DNA of 64,000 nt from UBA5862 sp002408105 (lineage in GTDB: Bacteria > Pseudomonadota > Gammaproteobacteria > Pseudomonadales > UBA5862), in assembly GCA_034189125.1 (NCBI GenBank), contig JAXHVB010000111.1, positions 6,236 through 70,235 of the forward strand. Reading direction: 5' to 3'. The notes under the pieces were generated by a model. The model worked only from the letters and a program-made list of their open reading frames with translations. It searched no databases and had not been told where the DNA came from. Of the stretch, positions 18,793 through 26,721 are shown one piece after another. Positions within the stretch are counted from its first letter, which is position 1. Every line of letters begins with the position of its first letter. The translations under genes were made by a program, and so were the position numbers.

Positions 18793-19161
18793 TCAGCGAA
18801 ACCGCTGTTCGAGGTAATCGACAATGTCCGCCGACTCGTACAACCAGCGCTCTGCGCCCGAGCGATCCTGGATTTTCAGGCAGGGGACCTGACACCGGCC
18901 ACCCCCCTGAATCAGCTCGCGTCGGTACCGCTCGACCCGCGCAACATCGCGCACTTCTACAGGCACCTGGAGGCGCTTGAGCGCACGTCGGGCACGAAAG
19001 CAAAAAGCGCAGCCCGCGTGGGTGTACAACACAAGAGCCCGCGCCGCCCGCTCGACCTCGGCCTGTTGGGCGGGGCTGCGAAGCGCACGCCCCCGCTTGA
19101 GGCGGTCGGCAACCGACACTGCTGGAACCAACAACGCTCGAATCCCGGCCACTGCTGTCAC
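18793..19161 (-). CDS. Glutaredoxin-like / GST N-terminal domain protein
   Basis: 122 residues from a GTG start; later starts are possible. A basic leader of about 40 residues precedes a thioredoxin fold with the redox motif C51-A-F-C54 in LYTHAGCAFC. The cis-Pro loop appears as QVPCLKIQD and the C-terminal helix as LYESADIVDYLEQRF, which matches the glutathione-binding region of glutaredoxins and GST N-terminal domains. The CAFC motif is not the classical CPYC. A cysteine directly after the cis-Pro (VPC) is notable. Expected role: thiol-disulfide exchange or mixed disulfide reduction; partner unknown. Confidence 0.78.
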   Translation of the reverse strand: MTAVAGIRALLVPAVSVADRLKRGRALRSPAQQAEVERAARALVLYTHAGCAFCFRARRALKRLQVPVEVRDVARVERYRRELIQGGGRCQVPCLKIQDRSGAERWLYESADIVDYLEQRFR

Positions 19162-19486
19162 CCCCCGGAAAAATTTCGGCGGTATTAAACCCAGTTTGGC
19201 GCGTCAGTGCAAACGGCACCCACCGGCGCTCCAACGCTGGCAAAGTTCGGCCCCAGCACAGGGTCCTCATAGGACAGAGCGCGCGGAACGACCCGGCGCG
19301 AGCAGGACCTGCACGAACCGCCTAGAACGGGCTTTTCGGTGGCCCCAGTCTTGCCTTGCACCGACAGCGAATTCCTGTATGGTGGGCGCCCCTTCAGCGC
19401 AGCGCGGTCACCGCGCCCGGTGCCCTGTTCGGTGTGATCAGCCACTACTGATGCAGCCGGTCGGGCTAGGTCGATCAGGTCAACCC
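19162..19486. other. Intergenic region with MFS promoter
   Basis: 325 bp without a gene that I can support. It holds the promoter listed at 19356-19383 and a leader of about 95 nt for the downstream MFS gene. The leader contains G/C-rich inverted segments (for example gcgcggtcaccgcgc at about 19397-19415) that could fold, but no known riboswitch pattern was seen. Confidence 0.5.
19356..19383 (+). promoter_or_regulatory. Putative sigma-70 promoter of the second MFS gene
   Basis: TTGCAC, 16-bp spacer, TATGGT (preceded by TG, an extended -10). It is correctly oriented and about 100 bp before the start codon. Read by eye only. Confidence 0.5.
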
Positions 19487-20743
19487 ATGACCCCCACTCC
19501 CACACCAAACCTCCCGGGCCGACAGCCTTTCGACGGCTGGAAAATGGTCACCGTCGCCTTTTTCAACGACTTCATTTCGGTGGGCTTTTTCTTTTATTCG
19601 TACGGGCTGTTCTTTTTGGCCCTGGCGAATGACTTTGGCGGTTCACACCTCGGGCTGTCCGTCGGGTTTATGCTCAGCAATGCCATGGGCGCGGTCATGG
19701 CACCCTTCCTGGGTCAGGCACTCGACCGCTTAGACATCAAATGGATCATGGTGTCAGGCGCGGTCTCGCTTTCGATCGGCTATGCCTTGCTGTCACAGAT
19801 CAACTCCCTGTGGCAGTTCTATTTGATCCTCGGAACCTTTCTCGCCTTTGGCAGCTCAGCCATGGGCGGGCAGTCCTCTTCCAAGCTCGTGGCCAACTGG
19901 TTCCATCGCCGGCGTGGCCTCGCACTGGGAGTGGCCACCATGGGCATTTCCGCCTCGGGGATTGTGATGCCAGGGATCGCCGCCTGGTTGATCGGTATGG
20001 TCGGGTGGCGAGGCGGATACCTGGTGTATGCCATCGCGGCTCTTGCGTTGGTCACGCCGGTGGTGTTGCTGTATGCACGCACTTCGCCCGAATCCGTTGG
20101 CCAGTTTCCCGATGGAGTGGCCCCCAGGCCCACCACTTCCGACCAGCCGGTCACTGTGGAGTCGGCTTTTACTTCGCGCATGATCCTGAGTTCGGGTGAC
20201 TTCTGGTTCACAGCCCTCACCTTTGCCATTCTGGTTGGGGTGTTTCAGGCCGTGCTGGTGCACATGGTCCCGCAACTGACCAGCCAAGGCCTCGGCGCGG
20301 GCCATGCAGCTGCGGTATTGTCGTTGTCGGCAGGGCTTGGTGTGTTGGGTAAGTTGGTGTTCGGCTGGCTCACCGACCTCAACGAACCACGCATCGCCGT
20401 CTGGCTTTGCATTGGAACACAGCTGGTGGGCGCCTGGATGTTGATGTCGTTCAGCTCGTTGTCTTGGCTGCTGTTGGCAGGCGCGGTCTTCGGTTTCGGC
20501 ATGGGCGGCGTGGTGCCGTTGCAAAGTTCGGTCATCGGCCAGGTGTTCGGGCGGCTTTCGTTCGGTCGTGCCGTAGGCCTGCTGCGCCCGGCGATGCTGC
20601 CATTGCAGGTGATTCCAGTGCCGCTTGCGGGCTGGATCTACGACCTCACGGGAACCTACCGGTTGTCCTACATTGTCCTGATGCTGGCGCTGGTGTTTGC
20701 GGCCTTCAGCATCGCCATGGTCCGCATTCCCCAACCCGAATAG
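19487..20743 (+). CDS. MFS transporter, monocarboxylate-like
   Basis: 418 residues, 12 predicted membrane helices. FDGWKMVTVAFFNDFISVGFFF at the N-terminus (first part FDGWKMVTVAFFND) and WFHRRRGLALGVATMGISASG in the helix 4-5 region are typical of the same MCT/OFA-like branch as the gene at 17.2 kb. The ATG at 19487 follows an AGG 8 bases upstream; the frame runs open much further upstream, but that part is non-hydrophobic and overlaps the promoter. The MaoC pair follows 190 bp downstream on the same strand, so uptake of an organic acid that enters CoA metabolism is a reasonable inference. Confidence 0.86.
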   Translation: MTPTPTPNLPGRQPFDGWKMVTVAFFNDFISVGFFFYSYGLFFLALANDFGGSHLGLSVGFMLSNAMGAVMAPFLGQALDRLDIKWIMVSGAVSLSIGYALLSQINSLWQFYLILGTFLAFGSSAMGGQSSSKLVANWFHRRRGLALGVATMGISASGIVMPGIAAWLIGMVGWRGGYLVYAIAALALVTPVVLLYARTSPESVGQFPDGVAPRPTTSDQPVTVESAFTSRMILSSGDFWFTALTFAILVGVFQAVLVHMVPQLTSQGLGAGHAAAVLSLSAGLGVLGKLVFGWLTDLNEPRIAVWLCIGTQLVGAWMLMSFSSLSWLLLAGAVFGFGMGGVVPLQSSVIGQVFGRLSFGRAVGLLRPAMLPLQVIPVPLAGWIYDLTGTYRLSYIVLMLALVFAAFSIAMVRIPQPE

Positions 20744-20934
20744 CCGCCTGGCAGGCTCAATTGACCGGTTTGCAAGCCCGGTGATACCTTGTGCGCTCCT
20801 TGCTGCGGCCCTGCCGCCTGGACTCCGTCGGCCACCGGCGCGACGCCTGTGCACCACGCCGGGCAACGGAGAACCTCAAGTTGTCTCCAATAGACATCGA
20901 GTTGCAATAACAACCTTCAAGGAGAATGAAGGCT

Positions 20935-21384
20935 ATGGCCAAGATCAACCCGCCAGGGTTTCCGATCGAGCGCGGCAAAATCCACGAATTTGCCAATTCG
21001 ATCGAAGACGACAACCCACTTTTCCACGACCTCGAAGCGGCCAAGACCGCCGGACTGCCTTCGGTCCCCGCACCCCCCACCTTTACCGCAACCGCCGCCC
21101 ACTTCTCCGGACCTGAGGAAGGCAGCGCGATCCAAAGCCTGGGCCTGGATCTACGCTTCGTGTTGCACGGCGGCCAAGAGCTCGAATACGTGCGTCCGGT
21201 GTTTGCTGGCGATGTGCTGACTTCCCGTCAAGGTGAAACCAAGTCGTTCGTCAAAGAAGGGCGCCGCGGCGGAAAAATGAAAATCTTCGAGATGCACAGC
21301 GAGTTCGTCGACCAAAATGGTGAAGTGGTCATCAAGATGGTCAACACTGTTCTGCAAACCGGGGGAGTGGTGAAAGATGACTGA
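20935..21384 (+). CDS. MaoC-like (FAS1 dehydratase N-type) hotdog protein, probable non-catalytic hydratase subunit
   Basis: 149 residues, single hotdog fold. Aligning NPLFHD (27-32) with the catalytic NPIHHD of the next protein puts Phe30 where the active-site His should be, so this subunit has probably lost catalysis and serves to bind the acyl-CoA. C-terminal half: PVFAGDVLTSRQGETKSF. The second in-frame ATG (20935) is preferred because AAGGAG is 9 bases before it but only 2 before the ATG at 20926. It overlaps the following MaoC gene by 8 bp, which points to a heteromeric (R)-enoyl-CoA hydratase. Confidence 0.82.
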   Translation: MAKINPPGFPIERGKIHEFANSIEDDNPLFHDLEAAKTAGLPSVPAPPTFTATAAHFSGPEEGSAIQSLGLDLRFVLHGGQELEYVRPVFAGDVLTSRQGETKSFVKEGRRGGKMKIFEMHSEFVDQNGEVVIKMVNTVLQTGGVVKDD

Positions 21385-21799
21385 CAACGTATTCAACAGC
21401 ATCAGCGAAGGCGACGAATACAGTTTCGTGGTCGAGAACTTCAACCGCACCCAATTCGTCAAATACGCCGGCGCCGGAGGTGATTTCAACCCGATCCACC
21501 ACGACCAAACCTTTGCTGAAGCGGCAGGCTTGCCCACCGTGTTCGGGATGGGAATGCTCACCTCGGGCATGCTGGGCCGGGTGCTGACCGATTGGTTCGG
21601 CGCCACCTCCGTCAAGAAGTACGGGTTCCGATTCAAGCAGCGTCTCTGGCCCGGCGACGTGGTGACGTTCAAAGGCGTGGTTGCCAAGGTGTACGACGAG
21701 TCCGGCACCAAGCACGTGGACGTCAACCTGTCAGCCGTCAACCAAAACGGCGACGTGCTGGTTGAAGGAACTGGCACCTGCCGTCCCTGGAGCGCCTAG
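21377..21799 (+). CDS. MaoC-like enoyl-CoA hydratase, catalytic subunit
   Basis: 140 residues, hotdog fold with the hydratase-2 motif D36-x4-H41 in YAGAGGDFNPIHHDQ, followed by AAGLPTVFGMGMLTSG. Hydrates trans-enoyl-CoA to (3R)-hydroxyacyl-CoA or the reverse. Coupled by overlapping codons to the degenerate partner upstream. Such pairs of one intact and one degenerate subunit act on bulky substrates, as in the ChsH1-ChsH2 hydratase for steroid side chains, and also in mycolate synthesis (HadAB type). A terminator follows at 21852. Confidence 0.87.
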   Translation: MTDNVFNSISEGDEYSFVVENFNRTQFVKYAGAGGDFNPIHHDQTFAEAAGLPTVFGMGMLTSGMLGRVLTDWFGATSVKKYGFRFKQRLWPGDVVTFKGVVAKVYDESGTKHVDVNLSAVNQNGDVLVEGTGTCRPWSA

Positions 21800-21851
21800 T
21801 CTGGAGCCTCTGCTCCACGGCAAAACCCGGCCCCTGCGCGGGGCCGCACCC

Positions 21852-21885
21852 AAGTGGCGGGGCTCCGAACCCGCCACTTGTTTTT
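21852..21885 (+). terminator. Rho-independent terminator after the MaoC pair
   Basis: 10-bp stem aagtggcggg / cccgccactt with an 8-nt loop, followed by g and five T. It ends the transcription unit that includes the MaoC pair, 50 bp after the stop codon. Confidence 0.88.
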
Positions 21886-21898
21886 ACGCTATCCCAAA

Positions 21899-22765
21899 CT
21901 ACCCATCCGCGTTCTGCTGTGAATCGGCAAGACTGCGATAAAACGCCTTGACTGTGTCTTCCCCGTGGATGCGCTCAAGGCGCCGCAGGGCGAAGTGGCC
22001 AGCAGCAACACGCTGGAAATGTTGAATAAACAACAGGTTGACGGTGGCTCCGCCGAAGGCACCGATCACCGGGATTGCCTGCGCCGCGACTTTTTGTGAC
22101 AGGGTCACCCCAAACCGGCTGGCAAGCGCCGCCATCAATGCAACCAATGCTGGCGCCCCAGCATCACGCACCAACCCGTTGTGAGCGACATAGGCTGAGG
22201 CGCGGGTCAGACTCAGCGCCATCGACAAACGCAGCCCGTAGTAGCCCGTTTCCGCAGCATCATCGCCCCTCGGGTACCCGCCGAGTGCAAAGACCTGCAA
22301 ACAGGCCATCCGACTCTCAACCTGGCTGAAGTCCTCGCCCTCTTGGACCGCAATGGCACCAATCGAGCGCATGGCCAAAGTGGTGAAAAAAGGCAACTCG
22401 ACCAGCGCTCCAGCAAGCCCCGTGGCACCACCCACCGCACCGCTGCCGATACCCAGCCAGCGGTGGCTGTACCGGTCCCACCGGGGAATCCGAACGCGAT
22501 CGCGGCGCGGGTCCAGGGTCACAACGGCGGCATGCAATGCCGTGCGAAGCGCGAGGGCCACGGCTCGATCGACTTCGGTCTGCACACCCGCGGGCAATGC
22601 CTCCACCGCCTGCTCAATGGGCCAACCCAACAGGTTGGAAAGGCGCATGGCCAATGCCGGCTGCTCAAGTCGAGCGTGCGCCAGCAGGATTTCTCCACGG
22701 GCCTCCTTCGGCAATGCGTTCATTCCTGGGGTCACGCGCATCAGAGATTGGGGCGTTTCGTTCAT
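21899..22765 (-). CDS. EcsC family protein
   Basis: 288 residues. The central part (GIGSGAVGGATGLAGALVELPFFTTLAMRSI, in parts) and QAIPVIGAFGGATVNLLFIQHF near the C-terminus are the glycine-rich amphipathic stretches typical of the EcsC domain, first named from the Bacillus ecs locus. Its molecular function is not established; it is predicted to be cytoplasmic or membrane-associated. Isolated gene, divergent from the cytochrome b561 gene. No clear ribosome binding site precedes the ATG at 22765, so a different start is possible. Confidence 0.78.
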   Translation of the reverse strand: MNETPQSLMRVTPGMNALPKEARGEILLAHARLEQPALAMRLSNLLGWPIEQAVEALPAGVQTEVDRAVALALRTALHAAVVTLDPRRDRVRIPRWDRYSHRWLGIGSGAVGGATGLAGALVELPFFTTLAMRSIGAIAVQEGEDFSQVESRMACLQVFALGGYPRGDDAAETGYYGLRLSMALSLTRASAYVAHNGLVRDAGAPALVALMAALASRFGVTLSQKVAAQAIPVIGAFGGATVNLLFIQHFQRVAAGHFALRRLERIHGEDTVKAFYRSLADSQQNADG

Positions 22766-22941
22766 GGCCGCAGGGATCCAAAAGGCGAAAATACATGTTG
22801 ACTCAACGCCAATTGGACGAGCCCACCGGCGGAAAGTTTCCTCAAACGCACCAGATGCCGTGGCTGGTTTGGCACCGTTTTCTGGAACCGGCCAATGCGA
22901 TAGGCTTCACCGATCATGCGCCCTTTCACGAGCTGACTCAG

Positions 22942-23631
22942 ATGCCCGATCACCCCCCCCCGCCACCCATTCCAGTCTGGGACCTGCCCCTGCGCCTGTT
23001 TCACTGGATCCTGGTCGGTGTAATCCCAATTTCATGGCTCACCGCTGAGGCCGGCATTGAGTGGATGCAGGTACACACTTGGGTCGGCTTGTTGGCGCTG
23101 GCGTTGCTGGTTTTTCGTCTGCTGTGGGGTTTTTGGGGCACCCCAACGGCGCGCTTCGTTCAGTTTGTGCGCGGGCCAAAGGCAGCTGCAGGGTATGCGC
23201 GGGGTCTGCTCCATGGCCGCGAAGCGCATCGAATCGGGCACAACCCGCTCGGGGCCTACATGGTGTTGCTGTTGTTGGTGCTGGTGGCCATCCAAGCCGC
23301 TACTGGCCTGTTTTCCAGCGACGATATTTTTATCGAGGGACCGCTCGCTGGCTACCTGGGTTCGGACGCCCGAGACTTCGTCACGTCCTGGCACCATTTC
23401 AATTTCAATCTATTGATCGCTGCGATTGGGGTGCACATCGCCGCGGCACTCTGGTATTGGATTGTCCGGAAGAACAACCTGATTGGGCCCATGGTGACGG
23501 GCCACTCGCGTGACCCTCAGCTTGAGGCCCCAGTCCAACATCAGCCACGTATGCAGCCTCGCATGTGGAGCCGCGCATTGCTGTGCGCGCTGGTTTCCGC
23601 GCTGTTGGCAGCAGGCATCAACCAGCTGTAG
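22942..23631 (+). CDS. Cytochrome b561-type membrane protein
   Basis: 229 residues with four or five membrane helices and the histidines expected for b-type haem: LFHWILVGV (helix 1), VHTWVGLLAL (helix 2), SWHHFNFNLLIAAIGVHIAA (helix 4). This is the small dihaem cytochrome b family that transfers electrons between the quinone pool and a periplasmic partner. The C-terminal 45 residues end in another hydrophobic segment. A longer start at 22855 is possible. A C9 homopolymer covers codons 4-7. It runs convergently with a cytochrome c' gene 25 bp away, the likely redox partner. Confidence 0.85.
   Translation: MPDHPPPPPIPVWDLPLRLFHWILVGVIPISWLTAEAGIEWMQVHTWVGLLALALLVFRLLWGFWGTPTARFVQFVRGPKAAAGYARGLLHGREAHRIGHNPLGAYMVLLLLVLVAIQAATGLFSSDDIFIEGPLAGYLGSDARDFVTSWHHFNFNLLIAAIGVHIAAALWYWIVRKNNLIGPMVTGHSRDPQLEAPVQHQPRMQPRMWSRALLCALVSALLAAGINQL
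22953..22961 (+). repeat. C9 homopolymer at the 5' end of the cytochrome b561 gene
   Basis: Nine consecutive C within codons 4-7 (His-Pro-Pro-Pro). Gain or loss of one base would shift the frame just after the start if the ATG at 22942 is used. Confidence 0.9.
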
Positions 23632-23656
23632 CTACAAACGGCCTATCAAAGCCGGA

Positions 23657-24109
23657 CTAGTCTTCGCGGTATTTGTCGTGACAGGCCTTGCAGGTGTCAG
23701 CCACACCGATGAACGTTTTGCGCACCTGGCCCCAATCACCGCTGGTGCTGGTCTGGGCCAGGCGGCTTGCCGCCACGGTGAAGTTTTCCATTTTCTTCTC
23801 AAAATCAGACCACTCGCGCCAGATCGCTGGCTTGGCTTCATCATCCGGGCGGTCCGAGCCCTCTGGAAAGCCTTCTAGGGCCATCTGCGACATGGCCGCA
23901 ACGCGGTCGGCCCTGCGGCTGAATTCTTCCGCGTCGTAGGGCACTTCGCCTTTGACCATCGCCGCCATCGGACCGAAATTCCAGCCAATCACGTTGAACA
24001 CGGAATGGCGGTATTCCGCCGCTTCGTCGTCCGCCTGCCCCACCAGCGGCGTCGCGGCGAGCGTACAGGCGAGCGAAGCCAGTTGAATGCCTCGGGACCA
24101 TCGTTTCAT
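23657..24109 (-). CDS. Cytochrome c' (c-type cytochrome, periplasmic)
   Basis: 150 residues. A signal peptide ends near VGQADD (about residue 25); the mature four-helix bundle has the haem motif CKACHDKYR close to the C-terminus, the hallmark of class II c-type cytochromes. Members bind NO and CO at a five-coordinate haem and protect against nitric oxide or transfer electrons. The start has a textbook AAGGAG 7 bases upstream. Next to a b561-type cytochrome and to the formaldehyde/GSNO dehydrogenase gene, and in the same window as the nitrite assimilation operon, a role in reactive-nitrogen handling is plausible but not proven. Confidence 0.88.
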   Translation of the reverse strand: MKRWSRGIQLASLACTLAATPLVGQADDEAAEYRHSVFNVIGWNFGPMAAMVKGEVPYDAEEFSRRADRVAAMSQMALEGFPEGSDRPDDEAKPAIWREWSDFEKKMENFTVAASRLAQTSTSGDWGQVRKTFIGVADTCKACHDKYRED

Positions 24110-24137
24110 GTGGATCTCCTTATGCAGCGCCAGCGCG

Positions 24138-24153
24138 AAAAAAAGGGGGGGGG
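24138..24153. repeat. A7G9 homopolymer block upstream of the cytochrome c' gene
   Basis: Seven A followed directly by nine G on the plus strand (C9T7 as read by the cytochrome c' gene). It lies about 30-45 bp before the start codon, in the leader or core promoter. Confidence 0.9.
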
Positions 24154-24207
24154 TTAGGCCGGTTACAGCCCGCGCCCCTGTGTGTCGGGTCTCAGCGTAC
24201 CAGCAAC

Positions 24208-25320
24208 TCAAAAATGAATCACGGTGCGAATGCTTTCGCCGCGCGCCATCAGGGCGAAGGCTTCGTTGATGCGTTCGAGCGGCAAATCATGGGTGACGAA
24301 TGGGTCGACCTGCAGGCGGCCTTGTAGGTACTGGTCCACGAAACCAGGCAGCTCGCTGCGGCCCTTGACTCCCCCGAAGGCACTGCCCTGCCAGCGGCGC
24401 CCGGTCACCAACTGGAACGGCCGGGTCGATATTTCTTCACCGGCCCCTGCGACCCCAATGATTGTTGAGACACCCCACCCCTTGTGGCAACACTCCAGTG
24501 CAATCCGCATCAAGTGCACATTGCCCACGCACTCGAAGGAATAGTCGACTCCCCCGTTGGTCATGTCCACGATGGCTTCCTGCAGGGGCGCCGAGACGGC
24601 GCTCGGATCCAGGCAATCGGTTGCACCCAGTTGCCGGGCAAACTCGAACTTGCCGGGATTGCGGTCGACGGCAATGATGCGCACTGCGCCTGCCATCACC
24701 GCGCCCTGCACCACGCTCAGACCCACTGCACCGAGCCCGAAGACAGCCACAGTCGATCCCGGCTCGACCTTGGCGGTGTTGAGCACGGCACCCACGCCTG
24801 TTGTGATGCCGCAACCCAGCAAGCAGACCTTGTCGAGCGGCGCAGACGGGTCAATTTTGGCCAGCGCGATGGCGGGCACCACGCTGTATTCTGAAAAGGT
24901 TGAAACACCCATGTAGTGGTGGATGGCCGTACCCGAAAGGCTGCGAAAACGACTGCTTCCATCCGGCATCAGTCCCCTTCCCTGGGTCACGCGGATCGCT
25001 CCGCAGAGGTTGGTCTTGCCCGAGACACAGAAGGTACAAGCACCACATTCAGGGGTGTACAGTGGGATCACATGGTCCCCGACGGAAATTCCCTCGACAC
25101 CTGCCCCCAGCTCCACGACTTCGGCGCCGCCTTCATGTCCCAATATCACTGGAAACAGGCCCTCTGGGTCGGCTCCGCTGAGGGTGTAGGCATCGGTGTG
25201 GCACACACCGCTCGCATGATTGCGAATCAACACTTCACCGGATTTCGGCGAAGTGACCTCGACTTCAGTCACTTCCAGGGGCGCTTTTGCCTGCCAGGCC
25301 ACTGCTGCTCGGCTTCTCAT
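24208..25320 (-). CDS. frmA: S-(hydroxymethyl)glutathione dehydrogenase / class III alcohol dehydrogenase
   Basis: 370 residues, zinc-dependent medium-chain dehydrogenase. Catalytic zinc ligands: GVCHTDAYTLSG, GHEGGAEVVE, and LLGCGITTGVGAVLN. Structural zinc: CGACTFCVSGKTNLC. The NAD motif is VFGLGAVGLSVVQGA. This class oxidises S-hydroxymethylglutathione (formaldehyde detoxification) and reduces S-nitrosoglutathione. No frmB esterase or frmR repressor is adjacent. It is transcribed divergently from the thiolase-like gene and in line with cytochrome c', 98 bp away. Confidence 0.93.
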   Translation of the reverse strand: MRSRAAVAWQAKAPLEVTEVEVTSPKSGEVLIRNHASGVCHTDAYTLSGADPEGLFPVILGHEGGAEVVELGAGVEGISVGDHVIPLYTPECGACTFCVSGKTNLCGAIRVTQGRGLMPDGSSRFRSLSGTAIHHYMGVSTFSEYSVVPAIALAKIDPSAPLDKVCLLGCGITTGVGAVLNTAKVEPGSTVAVFGLGAVGLSVVQGAVMAGAVRIIAVDRNPGKFEFARQLGATDCLDPSAVSAPLQEAIVDMTNGGVDYSFECVGNVHLMRIALECCHKGWGVSTIIGVAGAGEEISTRPFQLVTGRRWQGSAFGGVKGRSELPGFVDQYLQGRLQVDPFVTHDLPLERINEAFALMARGESIRTVIHF

Positions 25321-25447
25321 TGCCTTGTTCTCATTGCTGCGCTCGCTAGCCTTGTTTCTAAGGGTCCAATACCCGACGGCGGATGACTTTTCATCCTTGA
25401 GCCCTTAGGCTGGAGCACAACAATAACAACTTACATCTTGAGGTGTC

Positions 25448-26707
25448 ATGATGCGATCCAGCGAAATCGATGCCGCCAGCGCACCCCACCTACGCGGGAA
25501 ATACGCCATTGTTGGCGTCGGAGAAACCGAGTACACCCGGGGGTCGGGCCGCACGACCCGGGCCCTCGGCACCGAAGCGGTGCGCAATGCCATCCTGGAC
25601 GCCGGGCTTACGCCTGCCGATGTCGATGGGATGCTGTCTTACGGATTCAACGATTCCACCCCTTCGACCACCATCGCAGGTGACCTCGGTGCCCGACTGA
25701 ACTTTTACATGGATGTGGTCGGCGGCGGTTCCAGCACCGAGGCACTGATCGGCATCGCGATCGGGGTGATCGAAGCGGGCATGTGCAACACCGTGGTGGT
25801 GTTTCGGGCGATGAACGGGTACAGCCAGGTGCGGATCGGCGGCACCAACCGGCAGGGAACCGTTGCACCCTTGAACGGCGACGACCTGTTTGCAAGGGGC
25901 TACGGCTGGATGAGCGCCGGGCAGATGTTCGCCCCGTCCTTCATGCGCCACATGTACGAGTACGGCACAACGCCCGAGCAGGCGGCGATGGTCAAGGTGA
26001 TTCACGCCGAGAATGCCTCAAACAACCCGAAGGCGTACTACAAAAAACGCGTCACGGTCGAGGACGTGTTGAACAGTCGGATGATCGTCAAACCGCTGCA
26101 CTTACTGGACTGCTGCGTCGAGACGGACAACGGCACGGCCATCGTCATTACCCGCATCGACCGGGCGCGGGACCTGCGTCATCCCCCGGCCAAAATCCTC
26201 AGTGTGGTTGGGCGCTGCTGCAAACCGCGCGGCGACAACCACTTTCAGCACGGGCCCATCAGCCGGGTGGCCGGGCACTACGCCAAGGACATCCTTTGGC
26301 CCAACGCCGGTGTTGGGCCGGAGGACATCGATGTCACCGGGTCCTACGACGCCTTCACTTTCACCACCTTGATGCAACTGGAGGACTACGGCTTCTGTGC
26401 AAAGGGCGAAGGCGGAAACTACGTATCTGATGGCACCATGCGCTTGGGGGGCAAGCGCCCCAACAACACCAGCGGCGGGCACCTCTGTGAGGGCTATACC
26501 CACGGCATCGCAATGGTGATTGAAAACGTTCGCCAGCTGCGCGCGGACATCGATGACAGCTGCCCCATGGGTCCGAACGGCAAGCGGCAGCACACCCACG
26601 ACTACCGTGAGGGCGGCTGCCGTCAAGTGAAGGATGTGGAACTCACCGCCAACCTCGGTTGGGCCACCCCCGGTCAGGGATCCGCACTGGTCATGTCGAA
26701 GGACTGA
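25448..26707 (+). CDS. Thiolase-fold protein lacking thiolase catalytic residues; probable Ltp2-type aldolase
   Basis: 419 residues. Overall it is a thiolase/lipid-transfer (SCP-x) fold, with N-terminal YAIVGVGETEYTRGSGRTT. The catalytic signature is changed. Where thiolases have CASG the sequence is G93-G-S-S (VVGGGSSTEA). The GHP histidine is replaced by Tyr350 (GGHLCEGYTHG), and the C-terminal CxG is TPGQG. Thus it should not catalyse Claisen condensation by a Cys nucleophile. The steroid side-chain aldolase Ltp2 has also lost the Cys and needs a DUF35 partner, and a DUF35 gene follows here 14 bp downstream. Tyr300 (GSYDAF) and Tyr350 are candidates for catalysis. A second ATG at 25451 is better spaced from GAGG. 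Substrate unknown. Confidence 0.84.
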   Translation: MMRSSEIDAASAPHLRGKYAIVGVGETEYTRGSGRTTRALGTEAVRNAILDAGLTPADVDGMLSYGFNDSTPSTTIAGDLGARLNFYMDVVGGGSSTEALIGIAIGVIEAGMCNTVVVFRAMNGYSQVRIGGTNRQGTVAPLNGDDLFARGYGWMSAGQMFAPSFMRHMYEYGTTPEQAAMVKVIHAENASNNPKAYYKKRVTVEDVLNSRMIVKPLHLLDCCVETDNGTAIVITRIDRARDLRHPPAKILSVVGRCCKPRGDNHFQHGPISRVAGHYAKDILWPNAGVGPEDIDVTGSYDAFTFTTLMQLEDYGFCAKGEGGNYVSDGTMRLGGKRPNNTSGGHLCEGYTHGIAMVIENVRQLRADIDDSCPMGPNGKRQHTHDYREGGCRQVKDVELTANLGWATPGQGSALVMSKD

Positions 26708-26721
26708 AAGGAGACGAAACA

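Noticed and set aside
25353..25408. Inverted repeat ctaaggg/cccttag upstream of the thiolase-fold gene
   Set aside because: Seven base pairs separated by about 40 bp is likely chance, with no matching regulator known.
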